A stretch of DNA of 64,000 nucleotides, taken from positions 1-64,000 of the forward strand of contig CAYMMM010000001.1 of the NCBI GenBank assembly GCA_964391595.1, given 5' to 3'. Shown here in pieces: positions 41,104 through 49,289 of the stretch. The number at the start of each line of letters is the position of its first letter. The stretch's first letter is position 1. Origin of the DNA: JADZGC01 sp964391595. Its GTDB lineage: Bacteria > Patescibacteriota > Saccharimonadia > CAILAD01 > GCA-016700035. The notes below the pieces were generated by a model that saw only the letters and a program-made list of their open reading frames with translations, was not told the origin of the DNA and ran no database searches. Position numbers and translations under genes: made by a program.

Positions 41104-41529
41104 TTAGATAGCAACTGGGAAGCTGCGGACAAAATCTGACAGTTGATTTGGATCTTTGTGAAAGTTTACGAGGATGTGATTGTCCAGGGCATTGTGCTTA
41201 ATAAGTGTTTCGCGCTCGATCGTGTACAGATCGTCGTCAAACCAAAGGAATGGTTTTGTAAAATCAATCCCCTCAGTCTTCCAGGTGCCCCACTCGCTAT
41301 CTTTGATGAGATGTAGACGTTGCGCCACCTCTGGCTTGAGGTACGGCGCGAGGTGTGCGATGGCGTTACTCTCGCCGTGCCATTGGTGGGTAGTTAGCCA
41401 GTACGTTGTATCGGGATAACGGTCGAGCACGAGACTGAGAAATTCATTCGCATATGGAGCAGCCTCGCCAATGTCCATTAGAAGTACGCCATCTATATCG
41501 AGATAGATATTAGGCGTATGCTTACTCAT
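41104..41529 (-). CDS. HAD-like hypothetical protein
   Basis: The 141-residue protein begins with the HAD nucleophile motif (NIYLDIDGVLLMD, about residues 6-18) and contains WLTTHQW and an acidic LWFDDDLYT segment that could serve as motif IV. There is no cap domain, so it may act on large substrates or not be catalytic. A 47-codon paralogous fragment lies at 41823-41966, which points to a local duplication. Function unknown. Confidence 0.75.
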   Translation of the reverse strand: MSKHTPNIYLDIDGVLLMDIGEAAPYANEFLSLVLDRYPDTTYWLTTHQWHGESNAIAHLAPYLKPEVAQRLHLIKDSEWGTWKTEGIDFTKPFLWFDDDLYTIERETLIKHNALDNHILVNFHKDPNQLSDFVRSFPVAI

Positions 41530-41808
41530 CTATTGCCTACTTTGCCAATAGTCCCAATATTTTTCAAATGCTCTGGTTTGAGCATCAACTACTATAAACC
41601 TCGTGACAAGTATTCCGATAACCACAAGAGCGATCAGTAAAAGTATCGAAATATGAAGTACTAGGATACCTATAAATAGAATAACTAATGTTATTAAAAT
41701 AATTGCTTTACCTTGCTCAAGCTCCTCCTGCGGAGCCCATATCATTTTTTGATAGGATTTGTTATTCGCATGTTCTCCAGATGGGGCGGTTGAGTACAAT
41801 TTACTCAC
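41530..41808 (-). CDS. Small membrane protein (92 aa), hypothetical
   Basis: Two adjacent hydrophobic segments (about residues 33-72, AIILITLVILFIGILVLHIS and following) lie between a polar N-terminus with KMIWAPQEE and a Trp/Tyr-rich end (FEKYWDYWQSRQ). Not recognised. It sits directly between the intact HAD gene and the duplicated fragment of that gene, immediately upstream of the HAD gene. Confidence 0.6.
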   Translation of the reverse strand: MSKLYSTAPSGEHANNKSYQKMIWAPQEELEQGKAIILITLVILFIGILVLHISILLLIALVVIGILVTRFIVVDAQTRAFEKYWDYWQSRQ

Positions 41809-41822
41809 TTTCTATTACTCCC

Positions 41823-41966
41823 TTAATTAGCCTTTATTATAGGCTTAAATATTATCTCATAGAAGCGTTTGATTATTGTGATTATATTCAGGGATTTTTT
41901 GACAATATCTATCAGTAGTACGCCATCGATATCGAGATAGATATTAGGCTTCGTCTCGTTGCTCAT
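41823..41966 (-). pseudogene. Truncated duplicate of the HAD-like gene
   Basis: From ATG 41966 the product starts MSNETKPNIYLDIDGVLLID, nearly identical to the start of the HAD-like gene at 41104-41529, then diverges after about 21 residues into an Ile/Lys-rich tail (KKSLNIITIIKRFYEI) and stops at 47 residues. At DNA level about 35 bases around 41915-41949 closely match 41481-41515. The first bases overlap the end of the gene at 41944. It reads as the 5' remnant of a duplicated copy. Confidence 0.6.
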
Positions 41967-42699
41967 CAGATTTCTCTTTATTCTCCGGCATATCAAGTTT
42001 TCTCCTGAGGACTTTTCGTGGCTTCGCACCATTATGTGGGCCAATGATTCCATTCTCTTCGAGGGCGTCCATCATAAATGCTGCTCGCGCGTAACCCATG
42101 TTAAATCGACGCTGTAACATGCTTGTCGTAAAACGTTGCTGCTCGATAATATAGCGCTCGACTTCCTCATACATCGAATCCTCGACGCCTGCCTTGAATT
42201 GCAGCTCTTTTTCACCACCCTTATCAATCAGCTGCACTGAGGATTCAAAGGGGTCATACCAATTATTTCCTGCACTGGCTACTTCTTCCTCATCGAGCAC
42301 TCGATACATCGGTGTTTCTTCGATAACACCGAGATTTTTTAGCAGCTCGAGAATCTCGATGGTTCGCTTCTCATCTACACCAAGGATGAGACTAATCTGC
42401 TCAAGGTCATTTTTGCGTAAATGCGTCATGTCTCGCATGTAGCGAACAGCGACATTTATGAGAGTATGGATCTCGCGATTATCTGTGTCGGCGCGAGGTG
42501 CTCTGGGTCGTAATACGATAAACTCCCCCTCGTCCTTTTCGGACTCGCTGATCACATTATGACTCTCGAGCGTGAGGAGTATCTTCATCGCATCGAGGTC
42601 GGATATCTTGAAATAGTCACGAATGAGCGGTACATTCGCCTTTTGCTCCCAGATGACAAGCTGCTCGGCGCGGTACATATAACGAGTAATATCAGACAT
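41944..42699 (-). CDS. Winged-helix protein with stand-alone FtsK-gamma-like domain
   Basis: The 251-residue protein has no motor domain, but residues of about 175-235 (YEEVERYIIEQQRFTTSMLQ, then RRFNMGYARAAFMMDALEE and GPHNGAKPRKVL) follow the FtsK gamma domain closely, including the S-x-LQRR-x-x-x-GY-RAA pattern of its recognition helix. In FtsK this winged helix reads oriented chromosome sequences and contacts XerD. The N-terminal 150 residues contain two further helix-turn-helix-like stretches (DYFKISDLDAMKILLTLE and QISLILGVDEKRTIEILELL). The overall plan is a soluble multi-winged-helix DNA-binding protein. Its start overlaps the hydrolase gene stop by 8 bases. Confidence 0.75.
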   Translation of the reverse strand: MSDITRYMYRAEQLVIWEQKANVPLIRDYFKISDLDAMKILLTLESHNVISESEKDEGEFIVLRPRAPRADTDNREIHTLINVAVRYMRDMTHLRKNDLEQISLILGVDEKRTIEILELLKNLGVIEETPMYRVLDEEEVASAGNNWYDPFESSVQLIDKGGEKELQFKAGVEDSMYEEVERYIIEQQRFTTSMLQRRFNMGYARAAFMMDALEENGIIGPHNGAKPRKVLRRKLDMPENKEKSDEQRDEA

Positions 42700-43339
42700 G
42701 TGATTCCTTTGTGGTGCTTAGAAGATCGACTGTGTTAATAAAATCATCAAAATGTTTACCGGTGAATTGATGATCAGCCCCACGTATGATGTGCGTTTCT
42801 ACCCACTCGGCGAGATCATTCGCAAAGTCTATCGACGGATCCTGATCTCCGTAGACTATATGCGTTTTGCCGCTGTAGTTGCGCAGTCCTCGCTTAATCA
42901 GCTGAGGTTGTAGATTTGCAGACATATTAATGAGTACAAGTTTAGTAATTTCAGGATACTCATGTGCCATCCAAGCCACTACGCTCGCTCCTGCTGAGTG
43001 TGCAATTATCTCTAGATCGTATTTTTGCTCACCACAGATATTCCTGCTGTTTCTATGGATATACTGCATAATATGATCGATATTATCTCCCCATCCCTGT
43101 TGTGATATGTACGGATTTGATACTCGTATGACAGACTTATGCTGTTCTGTAAGGATTTTCTCTGCCATCTTTATATATTTATCCTTATAGCCATCAACCG
43201 ATCCATCTATGCCGGGTATGATTAGTACGATGCTATGGGATGGCCTTGGATGTAGTCTGACATCTACTTGGTGCTTGATGGGGTCACCTGCGAGATTTTC
43301 TTTCCAGGTTATTGAGTCTTCGATGAGTTTTATTGCCAT
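42692..43339 (-). CDS. Alpha/beta hydrolase fold protein
   Basis: The 215-residue protein has a nucleophile elbow AHSAGASVV (Ser near residue 117), an Asp in YGDQDPSIDF and a His in GADHQFTGKH, a complete catalytic triad in the expected order. The N-terminal IVLIIPGIDGSVDG replaces the usual HG oxyanion loop. Related proteins include acyl-peptide and carboxyl-ester hydrolases. Substrate unknown. It is coupled to the FtsK-gamma-like gene downstream. Confidence 0.75.
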   Translation of the reverse strand: MAIKLIEDSITWKENLAGDPIKHQVDVRLHPRPSHSIVLIIPGIDGSVDGYKDKYIKMAEKILTEQHKSVIRVSNPYISQQGWGDNIDHIMQYIHRNSRNICGEQKYDLEIIAHSAGASVVAWMAHEYPEITKLVLINMSANLQPQLIKRGLRNYSGKTHIVYGDQDPSIDFANDLAEWVETHIIRGADHQFTGKHFDDFINTVDLLSTTKESHV

Positions 43340-43463
43340 ATATTTAGGATCGTCTTAATAGTAATGAAGTGTTAATTGATATCCTTCGCCGCGGCAGTGA
43401 GCATAGTACTTTGCTTGATATATTGATAAGTGTTTCATGCTTATAAAAATAACTTTTTTCTAT

Positions 43464-43706
43464 CTAACCTTGATCCGCCCTGAAAACAATATCACATCTT
43501 GTACAGTGCCACTCTGGGTCCATCGAGAAGCCTGATTGGCGATGCAGCCACTTCATACCTTCATCTGTCCATTGAATATTTATATGCTCACCATCTCCGT
43601 TGAGTATTGAAAATTTTCTATTCCATTCGACAACCCCGACTTGCTTGCACTGAGGACATCGAATTTTCTTATTCAAATCTGGATCTGGAGGGGTGTAATT
43701 ATTCAT
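43464..43706 (-). CDS. Small zinc-ribbon protein
   Basis: About 80 residues with CPQC near the N-terminus and CTRC near the C-terminus, a classic zinc-ribbon pair separated by about 45 residues with several Trp (IQWTDEGMKWLHRQ). An earlier in-frame ATG at 43739 would add 11 residues (MSYNGYMLIEN); 43706 (MNNYTPPDPD) looks more natural. The 124 bases between this gene and the hydrolase (43340-43463) hold nothing I could identify. Confidence 0.6.
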   Translation of the reverse strand: MNNYTPPDPDLNKKIRCPQCKQVGVVEWNRKFSILNGDGEHINIQWTDEGMKWLHRQSGFSMDPEWHCTRCDIVFRADQG

Positions 43707-43813
43707 ATTCTCAATAAGCATATAACCATTATACGACATGGCAAATATGAAAAATCCAACCTCTCACCGCTCATGCTTTTACATCTGACCCTCATCTGGC
43801 AATATAGAGAGCA

Positions 43814-44608
43814 ATGGCAAAATCGACAACACAAACCTTATCTGAGATCACGCTCTCGAAGCGTGCCTTCTGGTACTTCTATGGCTACCATGCTTGGCAA
43901 GTCATCAAAAAGTTCGGACTCTGGATCGTCATCCTGACTGTCGCTGGCACGTCAGTTAATCTCATTCGTACTGCTAAGATATTCGGCATGTCGGACGCTG
44001 AGCTGGCGGTCGCCTTCCTCAAGCCCGTCCCCTATGTCGCGGCTGGGTTTGCTGCTGCTGTCATACTCTATGGGTTAATCCGCGGACTCACCTCAACACT
44101 TACGACCAAATACCGCCTCACCCCTCAGGGTGTCATGCTCGAGCTGGGCTGGATGAATCGCACCACTACCCTCGTGAGCTTCGAGCAGATTCAGCGCATG
44201 ACTATCGTCTCAAACCCCTACGACCGCATGCTCAAGGCCTCATATATCAATCTTGATCTCATCGGTGGCGCAAATGCCATCCAGCTCGAAGCCATCGATA
44301 AGTCTGCTGTCGAGGATCTGTATGAAGTACTGGCTGCCTCGCGTATGCAGGCGCTGCAAGCCGTTGCGCTCCAGACGCTCGAGCTCGAACGCAAGCTGAT
44401 CGAAAACACCTCAAAGCGCTCGGTAGTAAAGGCAGAAAAGACCAAAACTACCAAGAAGAAATCGTCGACTGGCAAAAAGTCAGCTCGTACTACCACCAAG
44501 AAGAAGGCTCCGGCTAAAAAACCAGCTCGGACTAAGTCACCAAAAAGCGCAAAATCAAAACGAGCCGCCACACGGACAGCTCGTCGTTCGCAGCCTGTTA
44601 CTGCTTAA
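43814..44608 (+). CDS. Membrane protein with bacterial PH domain and histone H1-like tail
   Basis: Two helices (about residues 30-50 and 73-95) are followed by a bacterial PH-like domain (bPH_2): TTKYRLTPQGVMLELGWMNR, then TLVSFEQIQRMTIVSNPYDR and LIGGANAIQLEAID, as in YdbT/YdbS-type proteins. From about residue 200 the protein switches to a Lys/Ala/Thr-rich tail of about 60 residues (KKSSTGKKSARTTTKKKAP and more) like histone H1 or AlgP. The tail would be cytoplasmic and could bind nucleic acid or acidic surfaces. Function unknown. Confidence 0.72.
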   Translation: MAKSTTQTLSEITLSKRAFWYFYGYHAWQVIKKFGLWIVILTVAGTSVNLIRTAKIFGMSDAELAVAFLKPVPYVAAGFAAAVILYGLIRGLTSTLTTKYRLTPQGVMLELGWMNRTTTLVSFEQIQRMTIVSNPYDRMLKASYINLDLIGGANAIQLEAIDKSAVEDLYEVLAASRMQALQAVALQTLELERKLIENTSKRSVVKAEKTKTTKKKSSTGKKSARTTTKKKAPAKKPARTKSPKSAKSKRAATRTARRSQPVTA

Positions 44609-44617
44609 GTAGCTAGT

Positions 44618-45472
44618 CTACATACAGTAATCACTCTGCTTGCCGCTCGCACTATCTCCTGCTGACAAGCTCTTGAGTATTGCATTATCGGCGTCTGAGA
44701 ACATGTCAAACCAACACAGTGCGTGACCAGCCTGGGCAAGGAATTCTTGATGCTTGGCTACATAGCTAGCATTTTGGGCAGCTTCATTACGTTGACGATA
44801 ATCGTACACTCCGAGGTCGAAGCTGACATTGCGAATCTTCGGGAAGCCGATCGCAGTGGCAACTTCATCTCCAGCTTTTACACTGACGGGGTTATCGAAA
44901 TTGGTCGTACGCGAATCATCAGGCTTGGCTGCTGGGAGGGCGTCAGCGATCTTCTGGAAGGTCGGGCTCAGCGTGAGTAAGTGGTCGAAGCGATACGCGA
45001 CGCCGCAGTCATTTACAATCGTAAACATATACTGCGTCTCGCCCATCTCGATGTAGCGCGCCCCACTAACCACTCGTCCATCCATGATCGCCTTCACGCT
45101 GAGATTATTGTCGCTCGCGCGATCGAACCGAAGACCACCGTGTGGCTTATAGTTGTTGCCGCGTGATTGGCCGGGGTATAAGACAGCAGTCGCCTTAGAC
45201 AGATCGGCTGGTGCAACGGAGAATTTCACCGGCTCAGTGCAATCGGGTGGCGTGCTGCTGGCCTGCCACTTGTCCCCGCTCCATTGCCACTGGATTGCAG
45301 TTTGCGTCGCATTCGTAGAGGTTGATGCTTGTGTCGAGCTCGAGGGTTGCGGCGAAGCATCTGCCTTCTTCTTCGACCCGGCAGTGGCGTAGATAATGAG
45401 GCCAGATATGGCTGCCACAACCGCGACGGCGATAAGTACTTCGATGATGGTAAAACCTGACTTGCGATGCAT
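44618..45472 (-). CDS. Prepilin-like protein with M23-peptidase-like C-terminal domain
   Basis: ATG at 45472 gives the type IV prepilin start MHRKSGFTIIEVLIAVAVVA: a short basic leader, a Gly-Phe cleavage site and Glu5 of the mature form in a long helix. A Ser/Thr-rich linker follows. The C-terminal 200 residues (PHGGLRFDR, KAIMDGRVVSG, YRFDHLL, KAGDEVATAIGFP) recall the lysostaphin-type M23 fold, but the metal ligands are incomplete: HxxxD reads H-x5-D and the HxH pair is missing. It would be anchored outside the membrane, perhaps binding rather than cutting cell wall. Two late Cys pairs may form disulfides. No pilus machinery is nearby. Confidence 0.72.
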   Translation of the reverse strand: MHRKSGFTIIEVLIAVAVVAAISGLIIYATAGSKKKADASPQPSSSTQASTSTNATQTAIQWQWSGDKWQASSTPPDCTEPVKFSVAPADLSKATAVLYPGQSRGNNYKPHGGLRFDRASDNNLSVKAIMDGRVVSGARYIEMGETQYMFTIVNDCGVAYRFDHLLTLSPTFQKIADALPAAKPDDSRTTNFDNPVSVKAGDEVATAIGFPKIRNVSFDLGVYDYRQRNEAAQNASYVAKHQEFLAQAGHALCWFDMFSDADNAILKSLSAGDSASGKQSDYCM

Positions 45473-45541
45473 AGATGAATCCCTGATTAAACTTACGCTT
45501 ATAATAGCATGCAATAGTCGCTGATTTACACCATAATTGGT

Positions 45542-46492
45542 ATGATAAACATAACCACTATGGGTACATTTCTCACCATACTTCCGATCTTTCTGATCAT
45601 CGCACTTGGCTATGGCTTGCGGGCTCGCAATATCGTCAAAGCAAGCTGGGTGAAACCGCTCAATAGCTTTGTATATAATGTCGGCTTGCCGGCGCTGATC
45701 GTGTATAGCTTTGCCACCCTGCAGTGGCGCGAACTACTAGCAGGACGGCTATTAGGGTATCAGGTACTGATTGTAGTTGTGACGGCTATCTTGATTGCGA
45801 TACTCGTTCGGGCACTGCCTATGAGCAATAAGGATCGAGCGGCGATATATCTTGCTGCCTTGCTGGGGAATACCGTCTATCTCGGCATTCCACTCGTGAG
45901 TAGCGCTCTGCCGGGCGTTGTTACGACAGATGTCACGAGTATAACGACCGCGGTCGGCGTTGTGCAGTTGGCTGCGAGTCTGCTGGTCGGGCTGGTGGGC
46001 ATTGAGTATGTGTTCTTGGGTACGCGCGACATTCGCTTCATCACGAAGCATTTGATCATTAACCCCCTCACCCTCTCCATCGTGGCAGGCTTCGCACTTG
46101 CATTCTTGGGCTGGCCGCAGTGGCTTGATCGCAGCATCGGCGTGCCGCTCAAGATGCTCGCCGGCACCGCCTCTCCCCTGGCTCTCTTTGCGCTTGGTAG
46201 TTTTCTGTACGGCCATAAGATCAATCGCAAGCAGTCACGGCTCGGGCTGGCTGTCGGGCTAAAGCTCATCGGCGTCCCTCTCATTGCCTGGGCAGTTATG
46301 GTAGCGGCTCAGATATTTTCTACCGAACGTAATATCACCGTGCTGATGATGAGTATGCCAACCGCAGTAACAGCCTTTGTGCTGGCGGACACCTATGATC
46401 TGGATACAACCTTTGTCGCTTCGGTGATGATGGTAAGCACAGTTGCGAGCGTGGTCGCAGTGCCGGTGATAGCGAATTTACTTGGATTATAA
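45542..46492 (+). CDS. AEC family transporter (auxin efflux carrier type)
   Basis: A 316-residue membrane protein with about ten helices in two inverted halves. Typical AEC segments are ILPIFLIIALGYGLRARNIV at the N-terminus, FVYNVGLPALIVYSF and the late MSMPTAVTAFVLADTYDLD motif. Members export small organic acids or amino acids. ATG codons at 45542 and 45560 are both possible. It is convergent with the next gene, with one base between the stops. Confidence 0.87.
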   Translation: MINITTMGTFLTILPIFLIIALGYGLRARNIVKASWVKPLNSFVYNVGLPALIVYSFATLQWRELLAGRLLGYQVLIVVVTAILIAILVRALPMSNKDRAAIYLAALLGNTVYLGIPLVSSALPGVVTTDVTSITTAVGVVQLAASLLVGLVGIEYVFLGTRDIRFITKHLIINPLTLSIVAGFALAFLGWPQWLDRSIGVPLKMLAGTASPLALFALGSFLYGHKINRKQSRLGLAVGLKLIGVPLIAWAVMVAAQIFSTERNITVLMMSMPTAVTAFVLADTYDLDTTFVASVMMVSTVASVVAVPVIANLLGL

Positions 46493-46493
46493 G

Positions 46494-46883
46494 CTATCGT
46501 TTTCGTTTGATGAGATTCTTAACGTATTTGTAACGTACGAAAAGTGCGAATAGTACGGCCGGGATAAGCGGAATGAGGATGTTGCCAAAAACGATAGTTG
46601 CTTCACTTGGATCTGACTCGGCATAGTATGATATTCCCTGCTCACCTACGCAGTCGATACATTCGGACTTAATAGCAATGAAGCCGCGGTAGCGTATATC
46701 ATATCCGGGGACACAGCTGCTATCCCCCGGGTAAGGCTCGTATTTTGGCAGAGATAATGAAGCGATGGTTATTTGGTAAGAAGACATGTCGGCGCAGGCA
46801 TATTCGCGTGTCTCGACTCCGTATGCTAAGAAGAGGCCGAGCAATATTGCGGCAAATATCAATAGCATGGATAAGCGTCGCAT
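46494..46883 (-). CDS. Hypothetical membrane protein with extracytoplasmic loop
   Basis: A 129-residue protein with one helix at each end (about residues 6-22 and 100-118), enclosing a loop with five Cys (for example CADMSSYQ, SSCVPG and ECIDCVG), consistent with an oxidised extracytoplasmic domain. The C-terminus is Lys/Arg-rich and cytoplasmic. Not recognised. A TATACT box ends 7 bases before ATG, so the mRNA is probably leaderless. Disulfide formation would fit the VKOR encoded upstream, but that link is inferred. Confidence 0.6.
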   Translation of the reverse strand: MRRLSMLLIFAAILLGLFLAYGVETREYACADMSSYQITIASLSLPKYEPYPGDSSCVPGYDIRYRGFIAIKSECIDCVGEQGISYYAESDPSEATIVFGNILIPLIPAVLFALFVRYKYVKNLIKRKR

Positions 46884-46915
46884 ATGCGCCAGTATAGCAT
46901 ATGCGTTTTGCTATT

Positions 46916-48706
46916 CTAGTGATTGATCTGCGGCTTGGCAGGCTTGTCGGTCATGAGTGAACTGATATTTGGTAAACCGAGTCCGATGAATACGCTCAAT
47001 ATCCCAAAACCAAGCGCTACCCATAGGGTGTCACGCGCTGCGGTTGTAATAGCGCTTTTTACGTCCCGCTGGACCTGATAACCTACTCGCTCTTGCTCCA
47101 TGCGATAGAAGTCAATTGCTGCCTGGCGCTTGTTTGGCGGGAGTTTTGTGATTTGTTGTAGAAATTCGGCTGGGATTTCGGTCGGACGGCTCTCTTGATC
47201 AAATCCTCCTGTGCGGCTGGATTCTTGGGCTGCGCTGACGATCTTTGCCCTAGCAGCATCTGGTATGACTGGGTCGGCAGAAATCTTGCTGCTAATTTGT
47301 GTGGCGATCATCGCAAAGAGGGTTGCGCCAATAATTGCGGCACCAAAGCTTGAGCCAACCTGGCGCATGGTATTATTCACCCCGCTCGCTTCCCCAGCAT
47401 ATTGCCCGCTCACGGCCGAGAGAGTGAGATTGTTGATCTGGCTTTGAACCAGACCCATCCCAATTCCAAAAAGTATGAATCCAGGCATCAATACTTGTGA
47501 TGTTACGCCATCTTTGAGCATAAAGATCATCACAAGAATAGAGAGTACCGTAATAACAAGACCAGCCATGATGATTGGTTTTGGCCTGACCTTGCGCGCA
47601 ATGATGAGCGCAATTGGCGAGACAATAAATACGGTCAGCGACAGCGGGAAAAGCGCAAGTCCAGTATGGAACGCGTCCAATCCGTGAACGGCCTGGTAAT
47701 ATATTGGGAAGACAAAAATCAGGCCAGTCAGCGAAAGTGATATCGCAGCAGTCACCGCCATCCCGCTGACGAATTGTCGGTTTTCGAAGAGATGTAATGA
47801 CACGAGCGGGGTGTGGCCAAGTGATTCTCTGCGAAGTTGCCACCACGCAAAGAATATAAGCAACACGATACCAAGAGCAATTGCGACTGGTGTGATTGAT
47901 AATGGTGCAAAATTGAGTGTAACATTTCCGAGACTAAAGGCTTTTTTAGCGATCCACCAGCCGTACTCCGAGCTCTGAATAATCCCAAAGACGAGCGAGA
48001 GAAGTCCAGTCGAGCTTAGGAGCACCCCGATCCAATCGAGTTCTTTTTTCTCAGCTGTGTCGCGACTGTCTTTGATAAGCAATGAGCCTAACAACAAGAT
48101 CAGAACTACGAAGATATTGATGCGAAATCCCCAGCGCCACGAATACGCGCTAGTGAGCCATCCGCCCAAGATCGGACCGACTGCGCTGGCAGCACCAGCC
48201 GTCGCACCAAAGACCGCGAAACCAATCGCCCGGTCTTTGCCTTCAAAATTTGTAAGTAGCAGTGAAGCTGCAGCTGGCATCATGAGTGCTGCACCAATAC
48301 CCTCGATGATTGATTCACCGAGTAGCAGCATACCGACATTGTGCGAGATGCTCGCAATATAGCTCCCGATTGCGAATAGGACCGCGCCGAGCATAAACAT
48401 ACGCTTACGACCATACAGGTCACCTAGTCGCCCACCAGTGATCGTGAGAGCTGCAAGGACTAGGGTGTAGATCGTGATAACCCACTGGATGTCAGTGAAG
48501 TTTGAGTTTAAATCCTGGATGATGTTGCGTAAGCTCACGTTTAGGAGCGTCGTATCTATCAGGATGATAGCGAGTGATAACGCGATGACGATCATCTTCC
48601 CCCACTTACGCCAAGCTGGCTCGGGCTGGGCTGGTGCTAGTGTAGCTTCCTTTGGCGCCGAGCTTTTTTTGTTGCTGCGTGATATGGAAGGTGATTTCTT
48701 AGACAT
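46916..48706 (-). CDS. MFS transporter, DHA2/EmrB (14-helix) family
   Basis: About 596 residues and 14 helices. Motif A (GGRLGDLYGRKRMFMLG) and motif C-like glycine-rich helix 5 (GATAGAASAVGPILGGWL) identify a drug:H+ antiporter. A soluble segment of about 75 residues (near 505-575) lies between the last two helices. ATG at 48706 was chosen because a consensus promoter leaves exactly 7 bases to it; an ATG three codons upstream would sit inside the -10 box. The N-terminal Lys/Ser-rich stretch is cytoplasmic. Confidence 0.9.
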   Translation of the reverse strand: MSKKSPSISRSNKKSSAPKEATLAPAQPEPAWRKWGKMIVIALSLAIILIDTTLLNVSLRNIIQDLNSNFTDIQWVITIYTLVLAALTITGGRLGDLYGRKRMFMLGAVLFAIGSYIASISHNVGMLLLGESIIEGIGAALMMPAAASLLLTNFEGKDRAIGFAVFGATAGAASAVGPILGGWLTSAYSWRWGFRINIFVVLILLLGSLLIKDSRDTAEKKELDWIGVLLSSTGLLSLVFGIIQSSEYGWWIAKKAFSLGNVTLNFAPLSITPVAIALGIVLLIFFAWWQLRRESLGHTPLVSLHLFENRQFVSGMAVTAAISLSLTGLIFVFPIYYQAVHGLDAFHTGLALFPLSLTVFIVSPIALIIARKVRPKPIIMAGLVITVLSILVMIFMLKDGVTSQVLMPGFILFGIGMGLVQSQINNLTLSAVSGQYAGEASGVNNTMRQVGSSFGAAIIGATLFAMIATQISSKISADPVIPDAARAKIVSAAQESSRTGGFDQESRPTEIPAEFLQQITKLPPNKRQAAIDFYRMEQERVGYQVQRDVKSAITTAARDTLWVALGFGILSVFIGLGLPNISSLMTDKPAKPQINH

Positions 48707-48713
48707 AGTTAAC

Positions 48714-48742
48714 ATGTTAATAGCTTACTGACTTGGTGTCAA
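48714..48742 (-). promoter_or_regulatory. Promoter of the MFS gene (leaderless type)
   Basis: On the minus strand TTGACA (48737-48742) and TAACAT (48714-48719) are 17 bases apart; the -10 box ends 7 bases before the ATG at 48706. Confidence 0.7.
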
Positions 48743-48778
48743 AAGACATGCTACAATGACTTGGTTTTGGAGAAACCT

Positions 48779-49228
48779 ATGCAAGAAGACACACAGACTA
48801 AACCTGCTCAGGAAGTCAAGCAGACCGAGGAAAAGACAACTAAGAATGATGGCACTGGTGCGACACTCGACTCGATCCATCGTCTCGTCATAGAGGCCGC
48901 GGAGACACGTAATGCCGTTGCCGCAGTACGCGATCAACTCAAAGACGTCATGGAGAATAATCCAGAATATCGTCAGATCGTCGATGAGATGAAAGAGCTC
49001 ACCAAGAAGCGAGCAGAAGCCAAGAAGGCGCTAGCTGAAGACAAGGATTATCAGCAATTCTCCGCTGATCTGGACGATTTGCGCCTAAAGCTCAAAGATA
49101 TCAATGAAATCCTCTCGCAGCATCTTGTGCTCTACTACAATCAAACTAGCTCAACTAAATTGATTGATTCAAATGGCGAGACACGATCACTCATATTGTC
49201 CGCAAAGCTTGGTAAGACTGAAGCCTAG
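48779..49228 (+). CDS. Hypothetical coiled-coil protein (149 aa)
   Basis: ATG at 48779 with GGAG at 48769-48772 was chosen over a TTG 18 bases upstream. The first 28 residues are polar and Gln/Lys/Thr-rich; residues of about 30-115 form long helices with heptads (IVDEMKELTKKRAEAKKALAE and LDDLRLKLKDINEIL), probably a coiled coil or helical hairpin. The C-terminus (NGETRSLILSAKLGKTEA) is probably extended. Soluble and cytoplasmic; not recognised. An intrinsic terminator follows. Confidence 0.68.
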   Translation: MQEDTQTKPAQEVKQTEEKTTKNDGTGATLDSIHRLVIEAAETRNAVAAVRDQLKDVMENNPEYRQIVDEMKELTKKRAEAKKALAEDKDYQQFSADLDDLRLKLKDINEILSQHLVLYYNQTSSTKLIDSNGETRSLILSAKLGKTEA

Positions 49229-49245
49229 CAGTTTTTACACTCGGA

Positions 49246-49273
49246 AAAAGCCCCGTTGATTTGGGGCTTTTTT
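49246..49273. terminator. Intrinsic terminator after the coiled-coil gene
   Basis: AAAAGCCCC pairs with GGGGCTTTT around an 8-base loop, followed by more T. The A-rich left flank lets it also serve the convergent cupin gene. Confidence 0.9.
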
Positions 49274-49289
49274 AGTACGGTTGTGAATG

